NCBI GenBank assembly: GCA_002686265.1
Contig: NZBA01000120.1
Span: 124,001-188,000 of the forward strand
Source: Planctomycetota bacterium
GTDB taxonomy: Bacteria; Planctomycetota; UBA1135; GCA-002686595
Reading direction: 5' to 3'
Length of the DNA stretch: 64,000 bases
Both the position numbers and the translations under genes were made by a program. A model generated the notes under the pieces. The model searched no databases. It saw nothing but the letters and a program-made list of their open reading frames with translations, and was not told the origin of the DNA. Every line of letters starts with the position of its first letter. The stretch's first letter is position 1. Shown in pieces: positions 56,688 through 64,000 of this stretch.

Positions 56688-59360
56688 ATGACCGAGACGA
56701 CCACCACTCCGCCGCGCAGCGCGACCGTCCACTACCGCGCGGACTACCGCATCCCCGACTTCCTGATCGACACGGTCGATCTGCGCTTCGACCTCCACGA
56801 GGACCACGCGCTCGTCACGGCGCTCGCCAGGGTGCGCCGCAATCCCGAGGCCGAGGACCAGAGCGCGCCGCTCGTGCTGGTCGGCGAGGAGCTCGAGCTG
56901 ATCTCGGTCGCTCTCGACGGCAAGCGCCTGACGGAGACCGCCTACACGCTCGACGAGGAGAGCCTGACCTTGACCGCCGTCTCCGACGCCTTCACCCTCG
57001 AGACGGTCGTTCGCGTCAGACCCCAGGACAACACCTCCTGCGAGGGCCTCTATCGCTCCAGCGGGACCTTCTGCACCCAGTGCGAGGCGGAGGGTTTCCG
57101 CAAGATCACCTACTTCCTCGACCGGCCGGACGTGATGGCGGTCTACACGGTCACCATCGAGGCGGACCGAGAGGGGGCTGCGGTGCTGCTCTCCAACGGC
57201 AACCGAATCGACTCGGGCGACGCGGGGGGCGGGCGTCATTGGGCGCGCTTCGAGGACCCCTTCGCCAAACCGAGCTACCTCTTCGCCCTCGTCGCGGGTG
57301 ACCTCGGCAGCGTCGAGGACACCTTCACGACCGCCTCGGGGCGCGTCGTGCGTCTAGCGATCTACGTCGAAGCCGAGAATCTCGACCGCTGCGCCCACGC
57401 GATGGAATCGCTCAAGCGGGCCATGGCCTGGGACGAGCAGATGTACGGCCTCGAGTGCGATCTCGACGAGTACAAGATCGTCGCCACCAATGACTTCAAC
57501 ATGGGCGCGATGGAGAACAAGGGGTTGAACGTCTTCAACTCGCTCTTCGTGCTCGCGCGGCCGGACACGGCGACCGACGACAACTACGAGGGCATCGAGG
57601 GCGTCATCGCCCACGAGTATTTCCACAACTGGACCGGGAACCGGGTCACCTGTCGCGACTGGTTCCAGCTCAGCCTCAAGGAGGGGCTGACGGTCTTCCG
57701 TGACCAGGAGTTCAGCGCTGACATGGCGTCGCGGGCGGTCAAGCGCATCGCGGACGTGCGCGTCCTGCGCGCCGCGCAGTTCGCCGAGGACGCCGGCCCG
57801 ATGGCGCACCCGGTGCGGCCGGAGTCGTACATCGAGATGAACAACTTCTACACCCTGACGGTCTACAACAAGGGTGCCGAGGTGGTGCGGATGATCCACA
57901 CGCTGGTGGGCGCCGAGGGGTTTCGCAAGGGCATGGACCTCTACTTCGAGCGGCACGACGGCCAGGCGGTGACCTGCGACGACTTCCGCGCGGCCATGGC
58001 CGACGCCAACGGCGTGGACCTCGAGCCGTTCGAGCGCTGGTACCTCCAGGCGGGCACTCCCGTCCTCGAGGCGCGCGGCGTGCACGATGAACGGCGGCGG
58101 ACCTACACCCTCAGCCTCGTTCAGTCCTGCCCTTCCTCACCGGGGCAGGAAACCAAGCAGCCCTTCCACGTGCCCGTGGCCGTGGGCTTGCTGGGCGCGG
58201 ACGGGAGAGACCTGCCCCTGCGCCTGGAGGGAGAGGCGGCCGCGGCGGGGACGACCCGCGTGCTCGAGCTGCGCGAGGCCGAGCAGACCTTCACTTTCGT
58301 TGACGTCGACGCGCCGCCGGTGCCCTCGCTGTTGCGCGGGTTCTCCGCGCCGGTGCGCTTGGAATGCGAGCGCCCGCGCTCCGAGCTGGCCTTCGCCATG
58401 GCCCACGACAGCGACTCGTTCAACCGCTGGGACGCGGGGGAGCGCTTCGCGACCGAGATGCTCCTGGAGATGGTGGCGGCGCGCTCCGCGGGAGCGGAGA
58501 TGGAGCTCGATCCCGCCTACCTCGAGGCCTTCGCCGGGGTCCTGGCGGACGCTGAGCTCGATCCGTCTCTGAAGGCCTTGGCCCTCACCCTGCCGGTGGA
58601 GACCTGGCTGGCGGAGCAGATGGAGGTCGTCGATCCCGATGGCATCCACGCCGCGCGCGACGCCGCGCGGACGAGCATCGCGACGGCCCTGCACCACGAG
58701 CTGCTCGCGGTCTTCCACGCCTGCGCCGCCGAGGGTCCGGCGACGATGGACCAGGCCTCGAGCGGCCGCCGCCGCCTGCGCGCGATGGCCCTCTCCTACC
58801 TCGTGCGCTCCCAGGTCGCCGACCTCGTCCCCCTGTGCGCCGAGGCCTTCGAAGAGGCGGACAACATGACCGACTCGCAGTCGGCGCTCGCCCTCCTGTG
58901 CCATTTCGATCGGCCGGAGCGCGAGCGCGCCCTGGAGGCCTTCTACCGGCGCTGGGAGACCAACCCGCTGGTGATCGACAAGTGGTTCAGCGTCCAGGCC
59001 TTCTCCGACCTCCCCGACGCCCTGGAGCGGGTCGAGCGCTTGTGCGTCCACTCCGCCTTCACCTTGGCCAACCCCAACCGTGCGCGCAGCCTGCTCTACA
59101 CCTTCTGCGCGGGCAACCAGGCGCGCTTCCACGACGCCTCGGGCGGAGGCTATCGTCTGCTCGCCGAGCAGGTGACCGCGCTCGACGCCCTCAACCCCCA
59201 GGTGGCGGCGCGCCTCGTCACGCCGCTGTTGCGCTGGGATCGGTTCGACGCCGAGCGCCGGAGGGCCATGCGCGGATGCCTCGAGGGGCTCGGGGCTGTG
59301 GAGTCACTCTCCAAGGACGTCTTCGAGAAGGTCTCCAAGAGCCTCGCGCGCGCCGATTGA
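56688..59360 (+). CDS. pepN: aminopeptidase N (M1 zinc metallopeptidase)
   Basis: Cytoplasmic aminopeptidase, 890 aa, as in E. coli PepN. Substrate-binding GAMEN at 273-277; zinc site H309-E310-x-x-H313 with Glu332 (HEYFHNWTGNRVTCRDWFQL, then SLKEG). N-terminal RPDVMAVYTVTIEADRE; LYFERHDGQAVTCDDF; C-terminal domain DNMTDSQSALALLCHFDRPE. ATG 56688 gives the usual short N-terminus before the YRIPDFLIDTVDL strand. Followed at 5 bp by pdxA. Confidence 0.95.
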   Translation: MTETTTTPPRSATVHYRADYRIPDFLIDTVDLRFDLHEDHALVTALARVRRNPEAEDQSAPLVLVGEELELISVALDGKRLTETAYTLDEESLTLTAVSDAFTLETVVRVRPQDNTSCEGLYRSSGTFCTQCEAEGFRKITYFLDRPDVMAVYTVTIEADREGAAVLLSNGNRIDSGDAGGGRHWARFEDPFAKPSYLFALVAGDLGSVEDTFTTASGRVVRLAIYVEAENLDRCAHAMESLKRAMAWDEQMYGLECDLDEYKIVATNDFNMGAMENKGLNVFNSLFVLARPDTATDDNYEGIEGVIAHEYFHNWTGNRVTCRDWFQLSLKEGLTVFRDQEFSADMASRAVKRIADVRVLRAAQFAEDAGPMAHPVRPESYIEMNNFYTLTVYNKGAEVVRMIHTLVGAEGFRKGMDLYFERHDGQAVTCDDFRAAMADANGVDLEPFERWYLQAGTPVLEARGVHDERRRTYTLSLVQSCPSSPGQETKQPFHVPVAVGLLGADGRDLPLRLEGEAAAAGTTRVLELREAEQTFTFVDVDAPPVPSLLRGFSAPVRLECERPRSELAFAMAHDSDSFNRWDAGERFATEMLLEMVAARSAGAEMELDPAYLEAFAGVLADAELDPSLKALALTLPVETWLAEQMEVVDPDGIHAARDAARTSIATALHHELLAVFHACAAEGPATMDQASSGRRRLRAMALSYLVRSQVADLVPLCAEAFEEADNMTDSQSALALLCHFDRPERERALEAFYRRWETNPLVIDKWFSVQAFSDLPDALERVERLCVHSAFTLANPNRARSLLYTFCAGNQARFHDASGGGYRLLAEQVTALDALNPQVAARLVTPLLRWDRFDAERRRAMRGCLEGLGAVESLSKDVFEKVSKSLARAD

Positions 59361-59365
59361 GCTCG

Positions 59366-60364
59366 ATGTCGGGGTCCGATCTAGAGCGACCGCTGCTGGC
59401 CCTGACCGTGGGCGATCCGGCGGGCATCGGCCCCGAGATCGCGGCCGCGGCGCTGGCCGACCGGCGCGTGGGAGCCGCCGCGCGGGTCGTGGCCGTCGGC
59501 CCGGCCAGCGCGCGCCCGCAGGGCGTGGAGGTCCTCACGCCGGCCGAGGGGCCGGCTTGGCGCGCCGCGGGCGCCGACGTGGGCTGGATCGAGAGCGACG
59601 ACCCCGGCGGCTGGGTCCTCGGGCGCGCCCAGGCCGCCTCCGGTCGTGCCGCCCTGACGGCCCTGCGTACCGGCCACGACCTGGCCCACGCCGGCCTGGT
59701 CGATGGCTTGGTCACCGGTCCCGTCTCCAAGGAGGCCATGCACCTCGCCGGCGAGGAGGTCGAGGGGCAGACCGAGCTCCTCGGTCGTTGGTGCGGCGTG
59801 GACGACCATCAGATGCTGGGCGTGGCCGGCAAGCTGCGCGTGCTGCTCCTCAGCCGCCACCTGCCCCTGCGCGAGGCCCTCGAAGAGGTCAGCGCCGAGC
59901 GAGTCCACGCGCACCTGCACCTGCTGCACGGCGCTCTGGGAGAGCTCGGATTCCCCGCGCCACGCCTCGCCCTGGCGGGGCTCAATCCTCACGCGGGGGA
60001 GGCGGGTCTGGTCGGTCACGAGGAACGCGAGGCCCTCGAGCCCGCCGTGCGCGCGGCCCGCGCCGAGGGTTTGGCGGTCAGCGGCCCGCTCCCGGCGGAC
60101 ACGGTCTTCGCTCGGGCCGCCGCCGGCGAGTTCGACGGGGTCCTGGCCCTCTATCACGACCAGGCCTTCATCCCGCTCAAAGCCCTCGGCGTCGATCGCA
60201 CCCTGACCTGGATCGCCGGCCTGCCCTACCTGCGCGTCAGCCCGGCCCACGGCGTGGCCTTCGACATCGCCGGCCGCGGCCTGGCCCGGCCGGAGAATCT
60301 GGTGTTCGCCCTCGTGCAAGCCGCCGAGTGGGCCCAGAGCCGCCGCGGCGCCGCGGCGAGCTGA
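59366..60364 (+). CDS. pdxA: 4-hydroxythreonine-4-phosphate dehydrogenase
   Basis: NAD-dependent oxidation in the DXP-dependent pyridoxal-phosphate pathway. 332 aa. LTVGDPAGIGPEIAAAAL at the start; LVTGPVSKEAMHLAGE; GQTELLGRW; LLLSRHLPLREA; LAGLNPHAGEAGLVGHEE with the metal His; GPLPADTVF; LALYHDQAFIPLKAL; YLRVSPAHGVAFDIAG; ARPENLVFAL. ATG 59366 is preferred; a TTG at 59357 overlapping the pepN stop is possible. Confidence 0.95.
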   Translation: MSGSDLERPLLALTVGDPAGIGPEIAAAALADRRVGAAARVVAVGPASARPQGVEVLTPAEGPAWRAAGADVGWIESDDPGGWVLGRAQAASGRAALTALRTGHDLAHAGLVDGLVTGPVSKEAMHLAGEEVEGQTELLGRWCGVDDHQMLGVAGKLRVLLLSRHLPLREALEEVSAERVHAHLHLLHGALGELGFPAPRLALAGLNPHAGEAGLVGHEEREALEPAVRAARAEGLAVSGPLPADTVFARAAAGEFDGVLALYHDQAFIPLKALGVDRTLTWIAGLPYLRVSPAHGVAFDIAGRGLARPENLVFALVQAAEWAQSRRGAAAS

Positions 60365-60549
60365 GCGCGAGCCGCCGCGCACGCCCGTCCTCTCGGGAGC
60401 GAGCGCCGCGTCGCCGCATGGGGGCGAGGGAGGATGAGCGACCGGGCGCTGGCGAGGGGACCGGAGCGGGAGGGCACCGATCGACTCGGCGCGGGCGGCG
60501 GCGTTCGGTCGGGAGGTCGCCGGGGACCACCCCGCACTCCGCGCGTGGC

Positions 60550-62040
60550 TCAGGAGTCGCGGCGGCGACGCTCCTCTTCGCCGCCGAAGAGGCGCTCGCG
60601 GGCGATCTCGTCTCGGCAGGCGCGGGTGAGGGAGTCCTCGATGGGCTCGAGGTCGCCGCCCTCGAGGACGGCCTTCGCGCCGGTACGGGCGGCCTCGAGG
60701 CTCTTGTCGTTTTCCTTCTCGGCGGCGGCGACGGCCTCGAGGACCTCCAGCCATTCCTTCTCGCGCGTCAGGGCGACGGCGCAAGTGGCGGCCACCCGGT
60801 CATCGGGATCGCCGCCCTCGAGCAACTCGCGCAGGCGTTCGTCAACGTCCTCGTGGCGCGTCAGGTATCCGAGGGCGACGATCGCGTTGGAGCGCAGAAC
60901 GAGGTCCTTCTCCTTCTTGACGCGGGACAGCAGGGTCTGGCGCACCTTCTTGTCCGCGGCGCCGGCGCTGCCGAGGGCGCGCAGCAGGTTCTTCTCGATC
61001 TCGGGGACCTCTTCGCGCTTGAGGGCCGAACTGATCCCGCGCACCGACTCGGGTGCGGCGAGCTGCTCGAGGGCGACCACGGCCTCGGCCCGCAGAGCGG
61101 GATTGGAGCCGGTCGCGGCCTCGAGCACGACCTCCCAGTAGGAGACGGGAGAGCGGACTCCGATGGCGTGCAGCAGCAGGTCGCGGTTGTCGCGCCGGTC
61201 GCCGCCGGCCCGGCCGCCGCCCCCGCCTCTTCGCCCGCCCCCGCCGCGGCCGACCGCGGGCCCGCGACGCAGCTCGGTGCCGATGAAGTCGATCGCTTCC
61301 GGCTCGTCGGCGAGCAGGATCCGCCGCACGGCGGCCATGCGCTCCGCGCCGCGCAGGTTTCCTTTCTTGACCTCCGAGATCAGCTCCCCGACCTCTTCGC
61401 GTGTCGGCGGCGGCTGCCCAGCGCCGGCGCCGGTGACCGCGCCCATGATCAGCCGCCGCGGCGCGCGCGCGCCGGGAGAGAGGCGGTGGGAGAACTCGGA
61501 GTCGACGGTCTTCAGGGCGGTGAAGAAGCACCACTCGAGCTCGGCGGCGGAGACCTCGTAGGGAACGGAGAGGATCACCTCGCCGTTCGGTGCGAGGAAG
61601 ACGTGCTGCGGCGCGATGACGAAGCCCTCGTCGTCGGGGGCGAGGACGCGCTCGCGCACGTCGATGTCGACCCTGCGGTGCTCGGCGCAGGTCAGGTCGC
61701 CGAAGCGCGGGCAGGGGCGCTCGGGTTTGGCGTGCTCGCTCACCGATGCGACCAGGTTCAGCGTGTGCTCGGCGAGACCCACGACCGTCTTGTCGTGGTA
61801 GGTCTTCTCGGCCATGCGGTCGTTGGCCCGCTCGCCATCCATGTTCACGGCGACGAAGATCACCCGCTGCTCGTCGTCGGCGCGCAGCAGGGCCGTCTCG
61901 TAGTCGGTCTGCCAGTCGATGTCCGCGACGGGGGAGGTGCCCGGGGTCCGGCCGAGGATCGGCTGGGAGGCCGGGGACGAGACGAGTATCGGAGAGATCA
62001 GCGGGAGGGAGAGTCCGGCCAGGAGGAACGGGGTGCCCAT
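60550..62040 (-). CDS. secreted thioredoxin-like protein with HEAT repeats
   Basis: 496 aa. ATG 62040 begins a signal peptide (LLAGLSLPLISPILVSSPAS). Residues ~35-190 have a thioredoxin-fold-like layout (DYETALLRADDEQRVIFVAV, NMDGERANDRMAEKTYHDKT, FVIAPQHVFLAPNGEVILSV), where the usual CxxC is absent (NMDGERAND); a Cys pair occurs later (PCPRFGDLTCAEH). A Gly/Arg-rich linker near 280 separates it from HEAT-like repeats (LRAEAVVALEQLAAPESVRG, LVLRSNAIVALGYLTRHEDV, DDRVAATCAVALTREKEWLE). Function unknown; related proteins occur in planctomycete exoproteomes. Confidence 0.75.
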   Translation of the reverse strand: MGTPFLLAGLSLPLISPILVSSPASQPILGRTPGTSPVADIDWQTDYETALLRADDEQRVIFVAVNMDGERANDRMAEKTYHDKTVVGLAEHTLNLVASVSEHAKPERPCPRFGDLTCAEHRRVDIDVRERVLAPDDEGFVIAPQHVFLAPNGEVILSVPYEVSAAELEWCFFTALKTVDSEFSHRLSPGARAPRRLIMGAVTGAGAGQPPPTREEVGELISEVKKGNLRGAERMAAVRRILLADEPEAIDFIGTELRRGPAVGRGGGGRRGGGGGRAGGDRRDNRDLLLHAIGVRSPVSYWEVVLEAATGSNPALRAEAVVALEQLAAPESVRGISSALKREEVPEIEKNLLRALGSAGAADKKVRQTLLSRVKKEKDLVLRSNAIVALGYLTRHEDVDERLRELLEGGDPDDRVAATCAVALTREKEWLEVLEAVAAAEKENDKSLEAARTGAKAVLEGGDLEPIEDSLTRACRDEIARERLFGGEEERRRRDS

Positions 62041-62055
62041 GAAGTCCTTGAAAGC

Positions 62056-62088
62056 TGGAGGTGGAAGAACGGGATTCGAACCCCGTGC
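62056..62088 (-). other. tRNA 3'-end-like fragment
   Basis: On the minus strand the sequence reads like the T-arm and 3' acceptor strand of a tRNA: ACGGG, loop GTTCGAAT, CCCGT, then TCTTCCACCTCCA. The loop is one base too long, and no matching 5' half (acceptor, D-arm, anticodon) is found on the higher-coordinate side. It could be a remnant left by integration next to a tRNA, or chance. Confidence 0.3.
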
Positions 62089-62238
62089 CGGGTTGAGGGT
62101 AGCGCTCGGATTGGCCGATAGGAGGGGGTGAACGGAAACGGAACTCACCGGTCGGCTCCGGGGCGCTCCCAAGCCCTCACCCACATCCGGTAGACTCTGA
62201 GCGCCCGGATCGCACGCCGGTACCATCCCCTCATCCTC

Positions 62239-63894
62239 ATGATCGGCCGCAAGAAGAAGATCGTCCTCTACCAGCCGCAGCAGGTCGACGAGAGCCTCGG
62301 GCTCCCGTCCAGCAAGGACATGTTGCCGCTCGAGATGCTCGCCATCTCCGCCTTCCCGCTCCAGGAGGGATGGGAGATCGAGATCATCGACGGCAGCCTC
62401 TATCCCCAGGACGAGGCCCACCGGCGCGTGGTCGAAGCCTGCGAGGGCGCGATGATCTACGGCACCACGGGCATCCTCGGGTTCATGGTCACCGACGGGT
62501 TCCGTTGCTCGACGCGCGTGCGCCAGGCCCACCCCGAGCTGAAGATGGTGATCGGGGGCTGGTTCGCCTCCGTGCGCCCCGACCTCCAGTTGCACACGGG
62601 GCTTTACGACGCGGTGGTCCACGGACAGGGGGAGCACACCTTTCTCGACATCCTGCACGCCGTAGAGGCAGGCGAGCCGCTAGACGACATCGCCGGCCTG
62701 TCGCTCTTGCGTGACGGCGAGATCGTGCGCACGCCGCCGCGCCCGGTCGTGGGCTGGGACGGGATCCCTCGCATGCCCTGGGGCATGCTCGACATCGAAC
62801 CCTACAAGCGCCACCAGCTGCGCGCCGGTAGTCCTGGCGATGTCCTGCGCATGCCGTCGCCGCGCGTGATGGGCTCCGACCGCGCGCCGTACTTCGGGAT
62901 CACCTACTACTCGAGCTACGGCTGCCCGGAACCGTGCACCTTCTGCTGCTCTCCGATCGTCACGAACCGGCGCTGGAAGGCGATGGAGGCCGAGCGCATG
63001 CTCGACGACCTCGAGGAGCTGCACGAACGCTGGGGCTTCGACGCCGTCCGCTTCCACGATGCGAACTGGGGCGTCAAGGAGAAGCGCGTTCGGGCCTTCG
63101 CGGAGGGCAAGCTCGAGCGCGGCTTGGACTTCCAGTACAACGCTTTCCTCGAGACTCACTCGATCCTGCACTACGACCAGGAGACGCTCGACGCTCTCGC
63201 CAAGTCCGGCCTCTACATCGCCGAGATCGGGGCCGAGGCGGGCACCGACGAGATGATGAGCCTGATCGGCAAGCCCATCGAGGGTGACGACAACATCGAC
63301 GCCGCGGTGCAGATGGATCGGCGCGGCGTGTGTGCCTCGGTGACCTACATCATCGGCTACCCCAACGAGGATCCCGATTCGATGCTGGCCACGATCGACC
63401 AGTGCCGGCGCCTGCACGTGGCCGCGCCCTCCGCGCGGCCGACGGTCTGGCCCTACCGTCCGATTCCAGGGACGGTCATGTGGGACCAGGCGCTCGAGCT
63501 CGGTTACCAACCGCCGGCGGCCCTGATCGATTGGGGTTCGATCGGCGAGTACCACCTCGAAGAGACCTGGCCGGGCAAGATCCCGGTGAACGTCGCCGAC
63601 GCGCGCAAGATGTACCAGCACTACGTGACCCTCGACTACGGCCTGGCGCGTGGCCGGCGCGGGTTCTGGGAGAAGCGTGCCGGACGTCGCCTACGAGACG
63701 GGAGCATCTACGGCGGTGCCGCGCGTTTCGAGGCGAGGGCTTTCAGCGTCTTCAACCGCATCGAGAAGAAGCTCACGCGACGCTCGGAGGTCGCGCGCAC
63801 GTTCATCGACCCGGGACACAAGACCGGCACGGCGGGGAACCGCTCGTCGAAGTCTCGGGACGCGATGACCGAGGCGACGGCCGCCCGCGAGTGA
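62239..63894 (+). CDS. B12-binding domain radical SAM protein
   Basis: 551 aa. N-terminal cobalamin-binding-like domain (~1-150: LPLEMLAISAFPLQEGWEIE, MIYGTTGILGFMVTDGFR, VIGGWFASVRPDLQ) and a radical SAM core from ~215, with the 4Fe-4S motif Cys229-x3-Cys233-x2-Cys236 (YGCPEPCTFCCSP). Barrel motifs: DAVRFHDANWGVKEKRVRAF, IAEIGAEAGTDEMMSLIGKP and SVTYIIGYPNEDPDSMLATI. The DxHxxG cobalamin motif is not evident, so B12 binding may be lost. The C-terminal ~80 residues are basic. Such enzymes methylate or modify lipids and natural products; substrate unknown. Confidence 0.85.
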   Translation: MIGRKKKIVLYQPQQVDESLGLPSSKDMLPLEMLAISAFPLQEGWEIEIIDGSLYPQDEAHRRVVEACEGAMIYGTTGILGFMVTDGFRCSTRVRQAHPELKMVIGGWFASVRPDLQLHTGLYDAVVHGQGEHTFLDILHAVEAGEPLDDIAGLSLLRDGEIVRTPPRPVVGWDGIPRMPWGMLDIEPYKRHQLRAGSPGDVLRMPSPRVMGSDRAPYFGITYYSSYGCPEPCTFCCSPIVTNRRWKAMEAERMLDDLEELHERWGFDAVRFHDANWGVKEKRVRAFAEGKLERGLDFQYNAFLETHSILHYDQETLDALAKSGLYIAEIGAEAGTDEMMSLIGKPIEGDDNIDAAVQMDRRGVCASVTYIIGYPNEDPDSMLATIDQCRRLHVAAPSARPTVWPYRPIPGTVMWDQALELGYQPPAALIDWGSIGEYHLEETWPGKIPVNVADARKMYQHYVTLDYGLARGRRGFWEKRAGRRLRDGSIYGGAARFEARAFSVFNRIEKKLTRRSEVARTFIDPGHKTGTAGNRSSKSRDAMTEATAARE

Positions 63895-64000
63895 GGGAGA
63901 CCGTGGGCGGCCGGTTCCTAGGGGCGTTCCTCATCGCCCAGCTCGCGTCCGGCTGCGCCGAGGGCGGCGGCGCAGGCGTGCCGGCGACGTACGCCGAGCC
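63891..64000 (+). CDS. lipoprotein gene, cut by window edge
   Basis: GTG 63891 overlaps the radical SAM stop (GTGA). The frame gives a lipoprotein signal (RFLGAFLIAQLASGC, lipobox ASGC) followed by AEGGGAGVPATYAE and runs off the right end. GTG 63903 is an in-frame alternative start. Only 36 codons are visible, so no function can be given; coupling suggests a link to the radical SAM enzyme. Confidence 0.55.
   Translation, partial: MRETVGGRFLGAFLIAQLASGCAEGGGAGVPATYAE

Noticed and set aside
62041-62140. A complete tRNA gene
   Set aside because: Only the T-arm and 3' end are visible; no acceptor partner, D-arm or anticodon arm can be built on either side, and the T-loop is one base too long.

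Overview
The window is GC-rich, with G or C at most third codon positions, and is very densely coded. It looks like the chromosome of a deep-branching Planctomycetota-like bacterium. I infer this from gene content: secreted FG-GAP/VCBS and CRTAC1-type proteins, several alkaline-phosphatase/sulfatase-superfamily exoproteins, an ECF sigma factor paired with a zinc-finger TPR protein, and secreted proteins that share a C-terminal domain. There is no rRNA, no complete tRNA, no CRISPR array, no phage and no insertion sequence. Many neighbouring genes overlap by ATGA, GTGA or TGATG, so translational coupling is common. TGA is the usual stop codon, so the genetic code is standard.

Layout. 1-2159 (minus): an ABC-2 exporter, permease cut by the left edge. 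2403-7863 (minus): a secreted HEAT-like protein, a true sulfatase, a small outer-membrane-like protein and a sulfatase-fold/TPR lipoprotein. 7968-12757 (minus): a GldA/GldF/GldG-like ABC system with a DUF4340 protein. 13035-16473: a DUF481-like barrel, a fused ZIP plus CSCS-motif permease, and fabI. 16806-20182: a sigma-region-4-like protein translationally coupled to a degenerate NtrC-like regulator. 20534-24492: two secreted enzymes, a deacetylase-like protein and an EEP-family hydrolase, with the same C-terminal domain. 24675-32753: trpEGDCF-BA, then a chorismate-mutase-like protein and DAHP synthase, together making a complete chorismate-to-tryptophan branch with its entry enzyme. 32821-41807: the region of greatest interest (next paragraph), which also holds queA and an exported isochorismatase-like protein. 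41864-48079: thiE, two FG-GAP proteins and a TPR protein. 48476-53787: a frameshifted small secreted gene, a zinc-ribbon protein, queG, and an ECF sigma / anti-sigma-like / secreted protein operon. 53900-63894: a sulfatase-fold lipoprotein, moaA, pepN, pdxA, a thioredoxin/HEAT secreted protein and a B12-binding radical SAM enzyme. A lipoprotein gene runs off the right end.

The most notable result is three exported proteins between 32821 and 41807 whose reading frames are interrupted by in-frame TGA codons that look like selenocysteine codons. (1) A VCBS-DsbD-peroxiredoxin fusion has TGA at codon 141, next to a Cys, and at codon 671, exactly where the peroxidatic Cys of a TPGC peroxiredoxin belongs. 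(2) A thioredoxin-like CKWC protein has tandem TGATGA just after its signal peptide. (3) An outer-membrane-like protein has TGA-Pro-Ala-TGA just after its signal peptide, a Sec-x-x-Sec version of CxxC. At each of the four sites a hairpin lies downstream with its loop 17-26 nt from the TGA, as bacterial SECIS elements do. Conventional gene calling truncates or splits all three. No selA/B/C/D gene is inside the window, so the machinery must be sought elsewhere.

A second unexplained element is a roughly 95-nt palindromic, covarying repeat present twice (22430-22525 and 29190-29284). The second copy sits exactly between trpF and trpB.
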